DNA of 46,846 bases from an uncultured Eubacterium sp. (GCA_944380545.1 CALWHV010000016.1:1-46846), one strand, 5' to 3'. Positions 14,355 to 23,264 are shown, numbered from the stretch's first letter. Notes: a model not told the origin generated them from the sequence alone. Program-made: numbers and translations.

Positions 14355-15206
14355 ATGAGAACCGTTCGTTTTATTGCAGACCGCGGCGACGCGGGCAAAA
14401 TGATAAAAGACATACTGCGCGGCTTCGGCTTTTCCGGCACGCTGATAAAAAGGCTTAAGCAAAGCGAGAGCGGCATATTGAAAAACGGCGAGCCGGCGCG
14501 CACGGTAGACAGGATCGAGCCGGGCGATGTGATAACCGTGAACATCCCGCCCTGCGGCGCGCCGCCCGAAAGCAGCGGCGCCGCGCTTGAAACGCTTTTT
14601 GAGGACGAGGATCTGCTGTGCGTCAACAAGCCGCCCGGCATGCCCGTTCACGAGAGCAGGCGGCACAGGGGCGACGCCGTTTCAAACGCAGCGGCAAGCC
14701 GGCTGGACGGAGCGTTTCGCGCCGTTTACAGGCTTGACAGGGATACGAGCGGCGCGCTGCTGATAGCAAAAAACGAGCTGGCGGCGGCAAAGCTTGCCGG
14801 GCGCGTAGACAAGGATTACTACGGCGTCTGCCTGGGCGTTCCGAAAAAGAGCGGGATAATCGACGCCCCGATAGCGAGGCTTGACGGCAGCATAATAAAA
14901 CGGTGCGTAAGCGAGGGCGGTGAGCGCGCAATCACGCATTACGAGGTGCTGCGCTCCGGCGGCGGTGCGGCGTTCGTCAGATTCCGGCTGGAGACGGGGC
15001 GCACCCACCAGATAAGGGTGCATATGGCACACCTTGGCTTTCCGCTTGCAGGCGACACGCTTTACGGCGACGGCCGCGGCGGCATAGCAAGGCAGGCGCT
15101 GCACTGCGGCGAGATACGCTTTGAGCATCCGATAAGCGGCGAGAGGATCGCAATCACAAGCCCGCTGCCGGAGGATATGGCGCTGCTTTTAAAGGAGATG
15201 ATGTGA
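14355..15206 (+). CDS. RluA-family pseudouridine synthase
   Basis: A 283-residue enzyme with an S4-like RNA-binding N-terminus (about 10-65: LRGFGFSGTLIKRLKQ, GDVITVNIP) and the RluA catalytic domain. The catalytic aspartate is Asp128 in YRLDRDTSG, where most family members have His in place of Tyr125. The KPPGMPVHES and GRTHQIRVHMAHLG motifs are intact. It isomerises uridines in rRNA or tRNA; RluD-like or YjbO/YhcT-like specificity cannot be told apart. Its stop overlaps the next start codon by four bases. Confidence 0.9.
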   Translation: MRTVRFIADRGDAGKMIKDILRGFGFSGTLIKRLKQSESGILKNGEPARTVDRIEPGDVITVNIPPCGAPPESSGAALETLFEDEDLLCVNKPPGMPVHESRRHRGDAVSNAAASRLDGAFRAVYRLDRDTSGALLIAKNELAAAKLAGRVDKDYYGVCLGVPKKSGIIDAPIARLDGSIIKRCVSEGGERAITHYEVLRSGGGAAFVRFRLETGRTHQIRVHMAHLGFPLAGDTLYGDGRGGIARQALHCGEIRFEHPISGERIAITSPLPEDMALLLKEMM

Positions 15207-16144
15207 TGCCTGCGTTTACGGCTCATTATATTTTTGCAAAAGAGCTTATGCCTGAGCTTAAAAGCGCCGCCGATTTTGAGGTGGACGAGCAGGATGTGTT
15301 TATCGGCGCGCAGGGTCCTGATATATTCTTCTTTCACCGCGCGCTGCCGTGGCAGAGGGGAAAAACGCTGCGAGCGCTCGGCTCCGCGATGCACAGAACC
15401 GGCTGCGCCGAGATAGCGGACCGCCTTTTGCAGCACTGTCGCGAGCATCCGTCAGACGGGGCAAAGAGCTACGCCTGCGGCTTTCTGATGCACTATGCGC
15501 TTGACAGGAAAAGCCACCCTTATATATATTTCATACAAAACAGAATAACGCAGAAATTTCCGAAAATGAATCCGCACTCCGCCCACAACATAGCGGAGCA
15601 CGCGATTGACTCCGTGCTGCTCAGGCAGCGCGGGTACGACCGCCCGGCCGCGTTCAAGGCACAGCTTACGCTTGAGTTTGACGACAGCGAGCTTTCAGAC
15701 GCGGCGAACGCCGCGGCTGCGGCGGCGGGAGGCGTTAAGGGCTTTTGCGTTACCGCCGAGGACTGCAAAACCGCAATAAGGGACACCCGCGCGGCGCAGC
15801 GCCTGCTGTGCGATAAGGGCGGCGGGAAGCGGAGGCTTTTGAGAGCGGCTGAAAGACCGTTTTTCCCGCTGACGGGAAATTTTATGATATCCGCATTTCT
15901 GCGAACTAACGACTTGGAAAAGGCGGAAAAATATGTTAATATAAACAGAGCGGGATGGATATCCCCCTTCGGCGGCGGTCTGAGGCGCGAGAGCTTCGGC
16001 GAGCTGTTTGAAGCGGCAAAGGGCGACGCTTTGCAGATGATACGGCGCTTTTTGCACGGCGACAGCGGGGAGGAAATCACAAACAGCATTTCATTTTTAA
16101 CGGGGGAAAAAGCAGATGAAACTGATACCGAGCTTTCAGATTGA
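15203..16144 (+). CDS. Zinc-dependent phospholipase C-like protein
   Basis: A 313-residue protein that fits the zinc-dependent phospholipase C fold family common in Clostridia. It begins with MPAFTAHYIFAKELMPEL and has further metal-type motifs: QGPDIFFFHRALPW, FLMHYALDRKSHPY and HNIAEHAIDSVL. These supply the expected His/Asp ligand set. There is no signal peptide, unlike secreted alpha-toxin-type phospholipases, so an intracellular phosphodiesterase role is more likely. Start overlaps the preceding stop (ATGA), and its own 3' end overlaps luxS by 29 bp in another frame. Confidence 0.75.
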   Translation: MMPAFTAHYIFAKELMPELKSAADFEVDEQDVFIGAQGPDIFFFHRALPWQRGKTLRALGSAMHRTGCAEIADRLLQHCREHPSDGAKSYACGFLMHYALDRKSHPYIYFIQNRITQKFPKMNPHSAHNIAEHAIDSVLLRQRGYDRPAAFKAQLTLEFDDSELSDAANAAAAAAGGVKGFCVTAEDCKTAIRDTRAAQRLLCDKGGGKRRLLRAAERPFFPLTGNFMISAFLRTNDLEKAEKYVNINRAGWISPFGGGLRRESFGELFEAAKGDALQMIRRFLHGDSGEEITNSISFLTGEKADETDTELSD

Positions 16145-16574
16145 CCACAACAAGCTAAAAAAGGGCATATATATCAGCCGGATAGACGACGATATTACCA
16201 CCTACGACATCAGGATGCGCGAGCCGAACCGCGAGCAGGTTATGACGAACGCGGCGATGCACACGATAGAGCATCTTTTTGCAACTTATGTGCGCAATTC
16301 CGAATTCGGTGAAAACATAATTTATTTCGGGCCGATGGGCTGCCGCACGGGCTTTTACTTTTTGACGCGCTCGCTCTCCGACGGCTACACGATAGAGCTT
16401 ATCAAAAAGGCGTTTGAATACATCGCGGATTACTGGGGAATGATACCCGGCGCCACGATGAAGGAGTGCGGCAACTGCACGGAACACAACCTTGCGCAGG
16501 CCAAGGAAGAGGCAAAGGAATTTCTTGAGGTCATAAAGGACTGGACCAAGGAAGACCTCAAATACCCGCAATAA
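16116..16574 (+). CDS. luxS: S-ribosylhomocysteine lyase LuxS
   Basis: A 152-residue complete LuxS. Metal ligands His49 and His53 lie in HTIEHL with the catalytic Glu52. The redox/catalytic Cys76 is in GCRTGFY, and the third metal ligand is Cys118 in KECGNC. It splits S-ribosylhomocysteine into homocysteine and DPD, the precursor of autoinducer-2, and so serves the activated methyl cycle. The start lies inside the end of the preceding gene (29-bp overlap), which suggests translational coupling. No other methyl-cycle gene is beside it. Confidence 0.97.
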   Translation: MKLIPSFQIDHNKLKKGIYISRIDDDITTYDIRMREPNREQVMTNAAMHTIEHLFATYVRNSEFGENIIYFGPMGCRTGFYFLTRSLSDGYTIELIKKAFEYIADYWGMIPGATMKECGNCTEHNLAQAKEEAKEFLEVIKDWTKEDLKYPQ

Positions 16575-16587
16575 GGGGATGAGCCGT

Positions 16588-17829
16588 ATGAAAAAAGCAT
16601 TTAAAAAAGCCGTTTTGGCAATAGCCGTATTCGCCCTGCTGGTTTGCAGCATGCCGTTTTGCGCGTCTGCAGACGACGGCGGACTGAAATTCACAAACGG
16701 GAAATTCAAGATCCTTATTTTATCCGACCTTCAGGACACTAACGAGCCGCAGCAGGAGACAACGGATATGATAACGGCGGCGATAGGAAAAACGCAGCCC
16801 GATCTTATAGTGCTGCTGGGCGACAATATTGCCGGCTGGTGGAACGGAGTTGACGAGGAGGAGACCAACGCCGCGATAGACGCGATAGGCAAGGCGATTG
16901 AGCCGAGCGGCATACCGTTTGCGCTTGTTTTCGGCAACCACGACCACGAGGGCCTCGGCGACGAGGAAAACGGCTACACCGAGGAGGAGGCAAAGGAATA
17001 CATCCTGAGCCGCTTTCAAAATTACGCCGGCTGCCTTGCAACAGAGGGCGAGGAGATGACCGGCGTTGGCAACTACAACCTTACCATCAAGGACAGCGCA
17101 GGTGAAAGAGACATCTTCAACCTGTGGTTTATGGATTCCAACCCCTACGCCGAGGAATCGGAGGGCGGCGGCTACGGCTATGTTCACGCCGACCAGACCG
17201 AATGGTATCAAAAAACCGCGGCTGAGCTCAAGGCGGAAAACGGCGGCGAGCCGATGCCGTCGCTTCTGTTCCAGCACATAATCGTGCCTGAGGCTTACAA
17301 TATGCTGAGCGAGGCGTCCGCCAGCGATGAGGGCGCTGTGAAAGGAAGCTCCGGCCACGAGGACAAATATTTTGTGATAAACAGCGAATACATATACGAC
17401 GGCGAGCTCAACGAGGGGCCCTGCCCGCCGGTATATAACGGCGGCCAGTTTGACAGCTGGCTTGAAAGCGGCGACATCATAGGCGCGTTTTTCGGGCACG
17501 ACCACACAAACACCTTTGCCGGCGAATACAAGGGCATAAAGCTTGTTGCCTGCCCCGCGGCGGGATTTTACAGCTACGGCGGTGTTCACGGCGTGCGCAC
17601 CGTGACGCTTGACGAAAACGACCTTACCGATTTTGAAAGCGAGGTCATCTATTCCGACGAGCTTATCGGCGAGGTGCAGAACTCGTTTAAGGCGGACCAC
17701 GGCTGGGCTGCTTACAAAAACCAGTTCCTGCCCGCGGTGATAGGCGGCTCGTGCGGCGCGGCTGCGCTGTTAGCGGCAGTCATCATAATCGCGGTGGTCA
17801 TCAAAAAGAAAAAATCAAAGGCAAAATAA
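16588..17829 (+). CDS. Secreted, membrane-anchored metallophosphoesterase
   Basis: A 413-residue protein with a signal peptide (KKAVLAIAVFALLVCSM, probable cleavage after ASA) and a C-terminal membrane helix followed by KKKKSKAK, so the enzyme domain faces outside. The calcineurin-like metal motifs appear in order: LSDLQD, LLGDNI, FGNHDHEG, a mid-domain His in FQHII, and FFGHDHTN. Such enzymes resemble the purple acid phosphatase/icc group and may act on phosphate esters or cell-wall polymers. ATG 16588 is preferred over 16579 because AAGGGG directly touches the latter. Confidence 0.88.
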   Translation: MKKAFKKAVLAIAVFALLVCSMPFCASADDGGLKFTNGKFKILILSDLQDTNEPQQETTDMITAAIGKTQPDLIVLLGDNIAGWWNGVDEEETNAAIDAIGKAIEPSGIPFALVFGNHDHEGLGDEENGYTEEEAKEYILSRFQNYAGCLATEGEEMTGVGNYNLTIKDSAGERDIFNLWFMDSNPYAEESEGGGYGYVHADQTEWYQKTAAELKAENGGEPMPSLLFQHIIVPEAYNMLSEASASDEGAVKGSSGHEDKYFVINSEYIYDGELNEGPCPPVYNGGQFDSWLESGDIIGAFFGHDHTNTFAGEYKGIKLVACPAAGFYSYGGVHGVRTVTLDENDLTDFESEVIYSDELIGEVQNSFKADHGWAAYKNQFLPAVIGGSCGAAALLAAVIIIAVVIKKKKSKAK

Positions 17830-17862
17830 ACCAAGGCGGCAAAAGTGTAAAGCCGCGGTATG

Positions 17863-17890
17863 CCGCACTGTTGTGCGGCATTCTTTCTTT
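17863..17890 (+). terminator. Terminator of the metallophosphoesterase gene
   Basis: tgccgcac/gtgcggca forms a perfect stem with a four-base loop and a T-rich tail. The space to 18000 shows no supported gene. Confidence 0.75.
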
Positions 17891-18000
17891 TTGGCTGACT
17901 TGAAAACAAAGCTGTTCGGCAAAATGGTTTTGTCTGAAAGAGATATGCTTTTTAACGAATCACCTTCGCGCGTTCCGGCCGACTTTATAAACAGTATGAC

Positions 18001-18026
18001 GCGGCGTTCGAGATGAACGCCGCGTT
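18001..18026 (-). terminator. Terminator of the first LCP gene
   Basis: gcggcgttc/gaacgccgc makes a nine-base stem between the convergent genes. Confidence 0.65.
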
Positions 18027-18034
18027 TCATTTCT

Positions 18035-19297
18035 TTATTCGCCGTCTTCCGATTGCGTTTGTTCCTCGGGCTTGTCCGCATTATAGATATAATCGGCAAG
18101 CAGGCGGCTGTTTTCATCCGTATCAAGGTCGATAACGGACGCGCCGGAGTGAGTGGCGTATTCCCAGGTGCCCTCAAACGGGCAGGAGCGCTGGTCGAAC
18201 CCGCCGCCCACGCACATCAGGGCGCTTAGCGCAAGCTGCCGTATCTCGCCCTTTGAAAGATCCGTTTGGATATACGGGGCGACGCCGCTTGCAGCTTTAT
18301 ACGCGCCGACGGGACCGCTTGCAAGCACGCCCTTGATTATCGCCTGGATCACGGTGCGCTGCCGTTCGGTGCGCTTCCAATCCGTGTCTATCTTCCTTAT
18401 TCTGCAATAGGCGAGCGCCTGTTCGCCCGTGAGCTTATAAGTGCCGGCGTCGAGCTTTACATTGCCGTATCTGCCGGGATGGTTCGTGACCTCCTTCGCC
18501 TCCTTTTCGGAGACCTCCACCTCTACGCCGCCGATGCTGTCCACCATAATTTTGAACATCTCGAAATCCGCTACCACATAGCCGTCTATCTCAACGCCGA
18601 AATTATATTCGATGGTGTCCACAACCCCGGGATAGCCGCCGTAGGTGCAGGCGGCGTTAAGGCGCTGCATTTTGTCCTTTACCGGGATATAGACCCAGGA
18701 ATCGCGCAGAAAGGATGTGAGCTTTATGCAGCCGTGCTCTCTGTCCAGCGTTATGAGCATCATTGAATCGGCGCGGCTTGCCTCGCTTTCATCATCGGGG
18801 CGCGCGTCCACGCCGAGCAGCAGTATGTTCTTTACCTTCGGCGAGCTTTGAAGCTCCGAGGCTGAAACATAGCTGTTTGTCTTTTTTTCATCGTAATTTA
18901 TCTTGCCGAGCACGCCCTCGACAAGCGCGGTGCAAATGAGCGCGATCACAAGTATAACGGCGATCACTGCCGCGGCTATCTTAGGCGCGGGGCTGCTCTT
19001 CTTTTTTGCGCGCGCCGGCGCAGGCTGACGCCCTGCCGACGAGGGCGAGCGCAGATCCTCCCTGCCGTACTGCGCCTGTGCGGTGCGGCGGGGCGCGGAG
19101 CTTTTAGCCTGCCGTTCGCTTCTGCGCGCTCTTCCCTGCCCCGCGGCTGTGTTTTGAGATCTATTATATTCATCCACGGGGTTTATGCCGCCGCGGCGCT
19201 TTGAATTGAAGTCAAGGTCTATCGGCGCTCTGCCGTAATAATCCTCTTCGGGAGGAACGGTTCTGTCTCTGTCGTCGTCAAATCTGCCGGCCGGCAT
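18035..19297 (-). CDS. LCP (LytR-CpsA-Psr) family glycopolymer ligase
   Basis: A 420-residue type II membrane protein. A long polar, Arg/Ser-rich cytoplasmic N-terminus (1-105) precedes one membrane helix (about 106-126), then the extracellular LCP domain. Conserved elements include NILLLGVDARPD, ADSMMLITLD, SFLRDSWVYIP and the Arg-rich KRTERQRTVIQAII that binds the pyrophosphate lipid. LCP enzymes transfer teichoic acids or other glycopolymers from lipid carriers to peptidoglycan. The start at 19297 is chosen because the longer frame would run into the rnpB promoter and RNA. Divergent from rnpB. Confidence 0.92.
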   Translation of the reverse strand: MPAGRFDDDRDRTVPPEEDYYGRAPIDLDFNSKRRGGINPVDEYNRSQNTAAGQGRARRSERQAKSSAPRRTAQAQYGREDLRSPSSAGRQPAPARAKKKSSPAPKIAAAVIAVILVIALICTALVEGVLGKINYDEKKTNSYVSASELQSSPKVKNILLLGVDARPDDESEASRADSMMLITLDREHGCIKLTSFLRDSWVYIPVKDKMQRLNAACTYGGYPGVVDTIEYNFGVEIDGYVVADFEMFKIMVDSIGGVEVEVSEKEAKEVTNHPGRYGNVKLDAGTYKLTGEQALAYCRIRKIDTDWKRTERQRTVIQAIIKGVLASGPVGAYKAASGVAPYIQTDLSKGEIRQLALSALMCVGGGFDQRSCPFEGTWEYATHSGASVIDLDTDENSRLLADYIYNADKPEEQTQSEDGE

Positions 19298-19379
19298 ATT
19301 ACCACTGCCTTTCAATAATCTCGCCTTTAAGATATAGTACAATATCTCCGATTTCTTTTCAACCGCCTTAATAAAATTA

Positions 19380-19408
19380 TTGACACTTTTTAATTTATAT
19401 TTTACAAT
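19380..19408 (+). promoter_or_regulatory. Strong sigma-A promoter of rnpB
   Basis: TTGACA (19380-19385), exactly 17 bases, TACAAT (19403-19408). The predicted transcription start falls at about 19415, the first bases of the RNA. Confidence 0.85.
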
Positions 19409-19413
19409 ATTAT

Positions 19414-19748
19414 AAGCGGGCCGGTCGGGCAGCCGCGCATCTTTGATGTGAGGAAAGTCCGAGCAGCGCAGAGCAGGATAACGGCTAACGGCCGCCGGGG
19501 GCAACCCCAGGGAAAGTGCAACAGAAATAAACCGCCGTATCATTACGGTAAGGATGGAAAGGCGAGGTAAGAGCTCACCGAGCGGACGGAGACGCCCGCT
19601 GCCATGTAAACCCTATCCGCTGCAACACAGACAGGGAGGCTGTTTGCTCGACACATAATCCCGAAATGTGGCTTGAGCGCGTCAGCAATGGCGCGTCGAG
19701 ATAGATGGCTGCCGATAACAGAACTCGGCTTACAGACCGACCCGCGCC
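19414..19748 (+). ncRNA. rnpB: RNase P RNA, class A type
   Basis: The catalytic RNA of RNase P, which matures tRNA 5' ends. Recognisable parts are the P1 helix (19416-19426 with 19735-19745) and the conserved gaggaaagtccgagc block near 19449. The ggcaaccccagggaaagtgc region follows, then the 3' conserved agatagatggctgcc and acagaactcggcttacag. Order and length (about 335 bases) fit the family. No terminator follows, and the aldolase ribosome binding site starts within a few bases of the 3' end. Confidence 0.95.
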
Positions 19749-19766
19749 TAAAAAGGAGTGAGCATT

Positions 19767-20609
19767 ATGCTTGTTAATATGCGCGAGCTTTTAAAGGATG
19801 CGCAAAAGGGCGGCTACGCCGTGGGCTCCTTTTCCGTTGCGAATATGGAAATGGTGCTGGGCGTTTTAAAGGCCGCAAAAGAGCTTTCGGCTCCCGTTAT
19901 ACTTCAGATAGCGGAGGTGCGGCTCAAGCAGTCGCCCCTGGAGCTTATAGGGCCGCTTATGGTTGCGGCGGCAAAATGCGCCGAAACGCCCGTTGCCGTG
20001 CATTTTGACCACGGAAAGACGGAAAAAATGATAAAAACGGCGCTTGAAGCCGGCTTTACCTCCGTTATGTTTGACGGCAGCCACCTGCCGCTTGAGGAAA
20101 ACATTGAGCAGACGAAAGCCATAGCGAGCCTGGCTGCAAAATACGGAGCAGCCGTTGAGGCGGAGATTGGCTGCGTGGGCGGCAGCGAGGACGGCAGCGA
20201 GGACATCGCGATAAACTGCACGAAGCCGGACGACGCCGTTTACTTTGCCGGCGAGACAGGAGTTGACGCGCTGGCGATAGCGATAGGAAACGCCCACGGC
20301 AACTACAAATCCGAGCCGAAGCTGAGATTCGACATACTTGAGGAATGTGCAAAAAGAGTGGCAGCGCCGCTGGTGCTGCACGGCGGCACGGGCATAAGCC
20401 CCGATGATTTCAGGCGATGCGCGAAAACGGGCATCAAAAAGATAAATATAGCTACCGCAACCTTTGACGCGGTTGAAAAATCCGTTCGCGACTGCTATAA
20501 TGAAGAAAAAATAAGCGGATATTACGATTTGCAGGGCGCGGAGGTTGAGGGCGCGTATCAAAACGCGCGCCGCCACATTCTGATATTCGGCACGGAAAAC
20601 AAAGCGTGA
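19767..20609 (+). CDS. iolJ: Class II aldolase, IolJ/FbaA-like
   Basis: A 280-residue zinc-dependent class II aldolase. Zinc and active-site motifs are present: VHFDHGK (His79, Asp81, His82), MFDGSHLPLEENI, EAEIGCVGGSEDG, AIGNAHG and LHGGTGI. The family includes fructose-bisphosphate, tagatose-bisphosphate and IolJ aldolases. I favour IolJ, which splits 6-phospho-5-dehydro-2-deoxygluconate in inositol catabolism, because iolC follows 28 bp later; substrate cannot be read with certainty from sequence. The ATG at 19767 lies nine bases after AAAGGAG, and a GTG at 19758 overlaps that site. It lies directly behind rnpB without its own visible promoter. Confidence 0.88.
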   Translation: MLVNMRELLKDAQKGGYAVGSFSVANMEMVLGVLKAAKELSAPVILQIAEVRLKQSPLELIGPLMVAAAKCAETPVAVHFDHGKTEKMIKTALEAGFTSVMFDGSHLPLEENIEQTKAIASLAAKYGAAVEAEIGCVGGSEDGSEDIAINCTKPDDAVYFAGETGVDALAIAIGNAHGNYKSEPKLRFDILEECAKRVAAPLVLHGGTGISPDDFRRCAKTGIKKINIATATFDAVEKSVRDCYNEEKISGYYDLQGAEVEGAYQNARRHILIFGTENKA

Positions 20610-20637
20610 AGGCGCTTTTCTTTAAGGAGTAAAAATT

Positions 20638-21654
20638 ATGAAATACATTGAATTTGATATGACAAGGCCGATAGATTTTATTCCCGTGGGCAGGATTGCG
20701 ATAGATTTTAACCCCACGGATATGTATATGCCGCTTTCAAAATCCTCTAATTTCAACAAATATGTGGGCGGCTCGCCGGCAAACATTGCGGTGGGGCTTG
20801 CAAGGCTCGGCTGCAAGGTGGGCTTTATCGGCTGCGTATCCGACGATCAGTTCGGCGATTTTGTGGTTGATTATTTTGAAAACGAGGGCATAGACACGAG
20901 CCATGTTACGCGCGCCAAGAACGGCGAAAAGATAGGACTCACCTTTACAGAGATACTCTCTAAGGAGGAATCCTCCATTTTGATGTACCGCGACAATGTG
21001 GCGGACTTCTGCCTTGACCCCGCCGATGTTGACGAGGAATACATAAAGAGCGCAAAGGCTATCGTTATAAGCGGCACGGCGCTTGCAAAAAGCCCCAGCA
21101 GAGAGGCCTGCTTCAAGGCGATGATGCTGGCAAAGAAAAACGGCACGAGGATCATATTTGACATAGATTACCGCGAATACACCTGGAAATCAAAGGATGA
21201 GATCGCGGTCTACTACAGCCTTGCGGCGCAGCACGCCGACATCATTATGGGCTCGCGCGAGGAATTTGACCTGACGGAGGGCATTATCGGCGCCAAGAGC
21301 TCCGACAAGGAATCGGCGCAGTACTGGCAGTCCTTCGGCGCGTCGATATGCGTTATCAAGCACGGCAAGGAGGGCTCCACTGCCTACACGAACGACGGCA
21401 GGTATTACACGATAAAGCCTTTCCCGGCAGTTAAGCTCAAGGGCTTCGGCGGCGGCGACGGCTACGGCTCCGCCTTCCTTTACAGCCTGCTTCAGGGAAA
21501 AGAGATAATAGACGCGCTTGAGTTCGGCTCCGCCTCCGCGTCAATACTTATCTCGGCGCACAGCTGCTCTGACGCGATGCCCACGGCAAAGCAGGTGGAG
21601 CTTTTCATCAAGGAGAGCAAGGACAAATACGGCGAAATGGTTGCAAGGGCATAA
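20638..21654 (+). CDS. iolC: 5-dehydro-2-deoxygluconokinase
   Basis: A 338-residue PfkB-family sugar kinase closely resembling Bacillus IolC. Shared strings include NKYVGGSPANIAVGLARLG, SILMYRDNVADF, SGTALAKSPSREA and SASASILISAHS. The catalytic aspartate sits in GFGGGDGYGSAF, a slightly altered GAGD motif. It phosphorylates 5-dehydro-2-deoxygluconate, giving the substrate of IolJ. It follows the aldolase with an AAGGAG ribosome binding site and is closed by a terminator. Other iol genes (iolG, iolE, iolD, iolB) are not in the window. Confidence 0.9.
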   Translation: MKYIEFDMTRPIDFIPVGRIAIDFNPTDMYMPLSKSSNFNKYVGGSPANIAVGLARLGCKVGFIGCVSDDQFGDFVVDYFENEGIDTSHVTRAKNGEKIGLTFTEILSKEESSILMYRDNVADFCLDPADVDEEYIKSAKAIVISGTALAKSPSREACFKAMMLAKKNGTRIIFDIDYREYTWKSKDEIAVYYSLAAQHADIIMGSREEFDLTEGIIGAKSSDKESAQYWQSFGASICVIKHGKEGSTAYTNDGRYYTIKPFPAVKLKGFGGGDGYGSAFLYSLLQGKEIIDALEFGSASASILISAHSCSDAMPTAKQVELFIKESKDKYGEMVARA

Positions 21655-21665
21655 AGGCGATTATA

Positions 21666-21700
21666 AAACGGCTTGAGAACGATGCGTCTCAAGCCGTTAT
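21666..21700. terminator. Terminator between iolC and the GH5 gene (bidirectional)
   Basis: aacggcttgaga pairs perfectly with tctcaagccgtt, with T-rich flanks on the plus side and A-rich on the other. Confidence 0.85.
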
Positions 21701-21701
21701 T

Positions 21702-23114
21702 TTATTCATACTCGATTTTAAGCCGATTGTCCCCCGCGCTGCCGCCGAAGCGCACCTCGCCCCTGCCGGGGATATAGAGCAGGTTGGCGTTTTCATCGCT
21801 TTCGCTGCACGGGCTTTGCTGATACCATTCAAGAACAAAGGTCTTGGCGGCACGGTCCGTGCGAATAAGCTTTATCTCTCCGTTTACAGCCGCGGGCCGC
21901 GGTCTGTTTACCTCGGCGAGCGTTTTGAGCCTGCCGGAGTGCCAGAAGGCGCTGCTCCAGCAGAATTTTTCCGTCATATCAACGATATGCTCTATATGCG
22001 CCCTGCCGCGCGCGCCGGATATGTCGCCGCCCCATTCGCCGAGCAGAACGGGCACATTCATATCAAGCTGGTTTTTGCGTATCGCCTCAAGGATAAAATC
22101 TATTCTTTCATTGCTGCAAAAGCGGCTGTAAAGCGGCGAGTCGATAAACAGGTCATAGGCGTGAGGGGCGTAGATGCTGTTTTCGGGCGGGTCTATAAGA
22201 AACGGCAGACCGAGATTGCAGAAATAGCAGTGCTCAAAAAGCACAGCTGCGCCGCCGGGAAGCGACGCCGCCCTTTTCACGAACGGGGCGTAATATTTTT
22301 CGGCGAATTCGTTCAAAATGGAGCAGTCCACATCCACAAGGCGGGCAAAGCTCTTTTTATCATCAAGCGTTTTAAGCAGCTGCTTCACGCCGCGAACGCC
22401 CCCTGCCGCGCGCAGGAATTTGAGCAGGGCAAGCATCATTGCGCTTTTTTCGCGGCCGTTTTCAAAGCATTTGCCAAGATCAGCGCTGCCGCCGGAAAGC
22501 GAAACGGCGTTGTTTAAAATGCCGGTAAAAATCTCTCTGCCGCCGGCGTGCGGGTACGGCTCGTTGAACAGATCGTTTCCGAGGATATTTTCACAGCCCG
22601 ACAGCGCGCCGCACAGGAAGCGCCAGCAGGCAAAAAACTCATCCTGCGCGCCGTTTTTATTGCTCCAGAAATCCGAGAACGCCTGCTGAACGGCGCTCAT
22701 ATAAAAATACCCCTCCGCCCACACGGCAAGCGGGCGAGCGCCCCTGAGCGACGGGCTCACGGCCCAGTCGGGCGCGCCGTTGCCGTGAAAGCGGGCGGAA
22801 AACAGGTCCTGGTGCATATCCGGCACAACGCATATGCCGCGGCTTTCACATTCCTTTACATAGCCGCGCAAAACGGCGGCATACTCGGCTGAAAAAGAGC
22901 CGCGCTCAGGCTCAAGCGACGCCCAGTTAAGGCAGAGCCGAACAAGGTCGACGCCGATTTTACCAAGCTTTTCGGGGCTTACCTTTTTGAGCTCTCTGCG
23001 CGCGCCGGATATATCCGCGCCGGGGAATTTCAGCACGGCGTTTATGCCGCGGAAAATGCGCGCCCTGCCGTATTTATCTCTTATATAAGTGCCGTCAGTA
23101 TAAAATCCGCTCAT
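21702..23114 (-). CDS. Glycoside hydrolase family 5, endoglycoceramidase-like
   Basis: A 470-residue protein with a GH5-type TIM barrel. The VPDMHQDLFS segment after strand 3 and NDLFNEPYPHAGG match endoglycosylceramidases, which cut the bond between glycan and ceramide. Acid/base Glu185 is in NEP and nucleophile Glu360 in VLLGEWGG; His318 (YAPHAYD) also fits. No signal peptide, so it would act inside the cell on imported glycosides, or be released by lysis. A C-terminal beta domain follows the barrel. Close relatives act on steryl or other lipid glucosides, so ceramide is not certain. Confidence 0.82.
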   Translation of the reverse strand: MSGFYTDGTYIRDKYGRARIFRGINAVLKFPGADISGARRELKKVSPEKLGKIGVDLVRLCLNWASLEPERGSFSAEYAAVLRGYVKECESRGICVVPDMHQDLFSARFHGNGAPDWAVSPSLRGARPLAVWAEGYFYMSAVQQAFSDFWSNKNGAQDEFFACWRFLCGALSGCENILGNDLFNEPYPHAGGREIFTGILNNAVSLSGGSADLGKCFENGREKSAMMLALLKFLRAAGGVRGVKQLLKTLDDKKSFARLVDVDCSILNEFAEKYYAPFVKRAASLPGGAAVLFEHCYFCNLGLPFLIDPPENSIYAPHAYDLFIDSPLYSRFCSNERIDFILEAIRKNQLDMNVPVLLGEWGGDISGARGRAHIEHIVDMTEKFCWSSAFWHSGRLKTLAEVNRPRPAAVNGEIKLIRTDRAAKTFVLEWYQQSPCSESDENANLLYIPGRGEVRFGGSAGDNRLKIEYE

Positions 23115-23218
23115 TATTATCTCCGTTTCGCCGGTGTGAAATGCGCCGGCGTTTAAAGCAATCGTTTAAAGCAATAATATATTATATACATTATATCTTA
23201 AATCTGCGCCAAGCGCAA

Positions 23219-23254
23219 GAAAAAAGCCGCGCGGGAAAGAACCTGCGCGGCTGA
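23219..23254 (-). terminator. thiT terminator
   Basis: The minus strand has a stem of agccgcgcagg against cccgcgcggct followed by seven T, just after the thiT stop. Confidence 0.85.
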
Positions 23255-23264
23255 GCTTTTCGGC

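Noticed and set aside
16720..17700. Minus-strand open frame of 326 codons
   Set aside because: It lies opposite the metallophosphoesterase, whose motifs are all in order; the antisense product has no recognisable feature or ribosome binding site.
17815..18177. Minus-strand open frame of 120 codons between the phosphoesterase and LCP genes
   Set aside because: It overlaps the end of the LCP gene on the same strand in another frame and spans two terminators.
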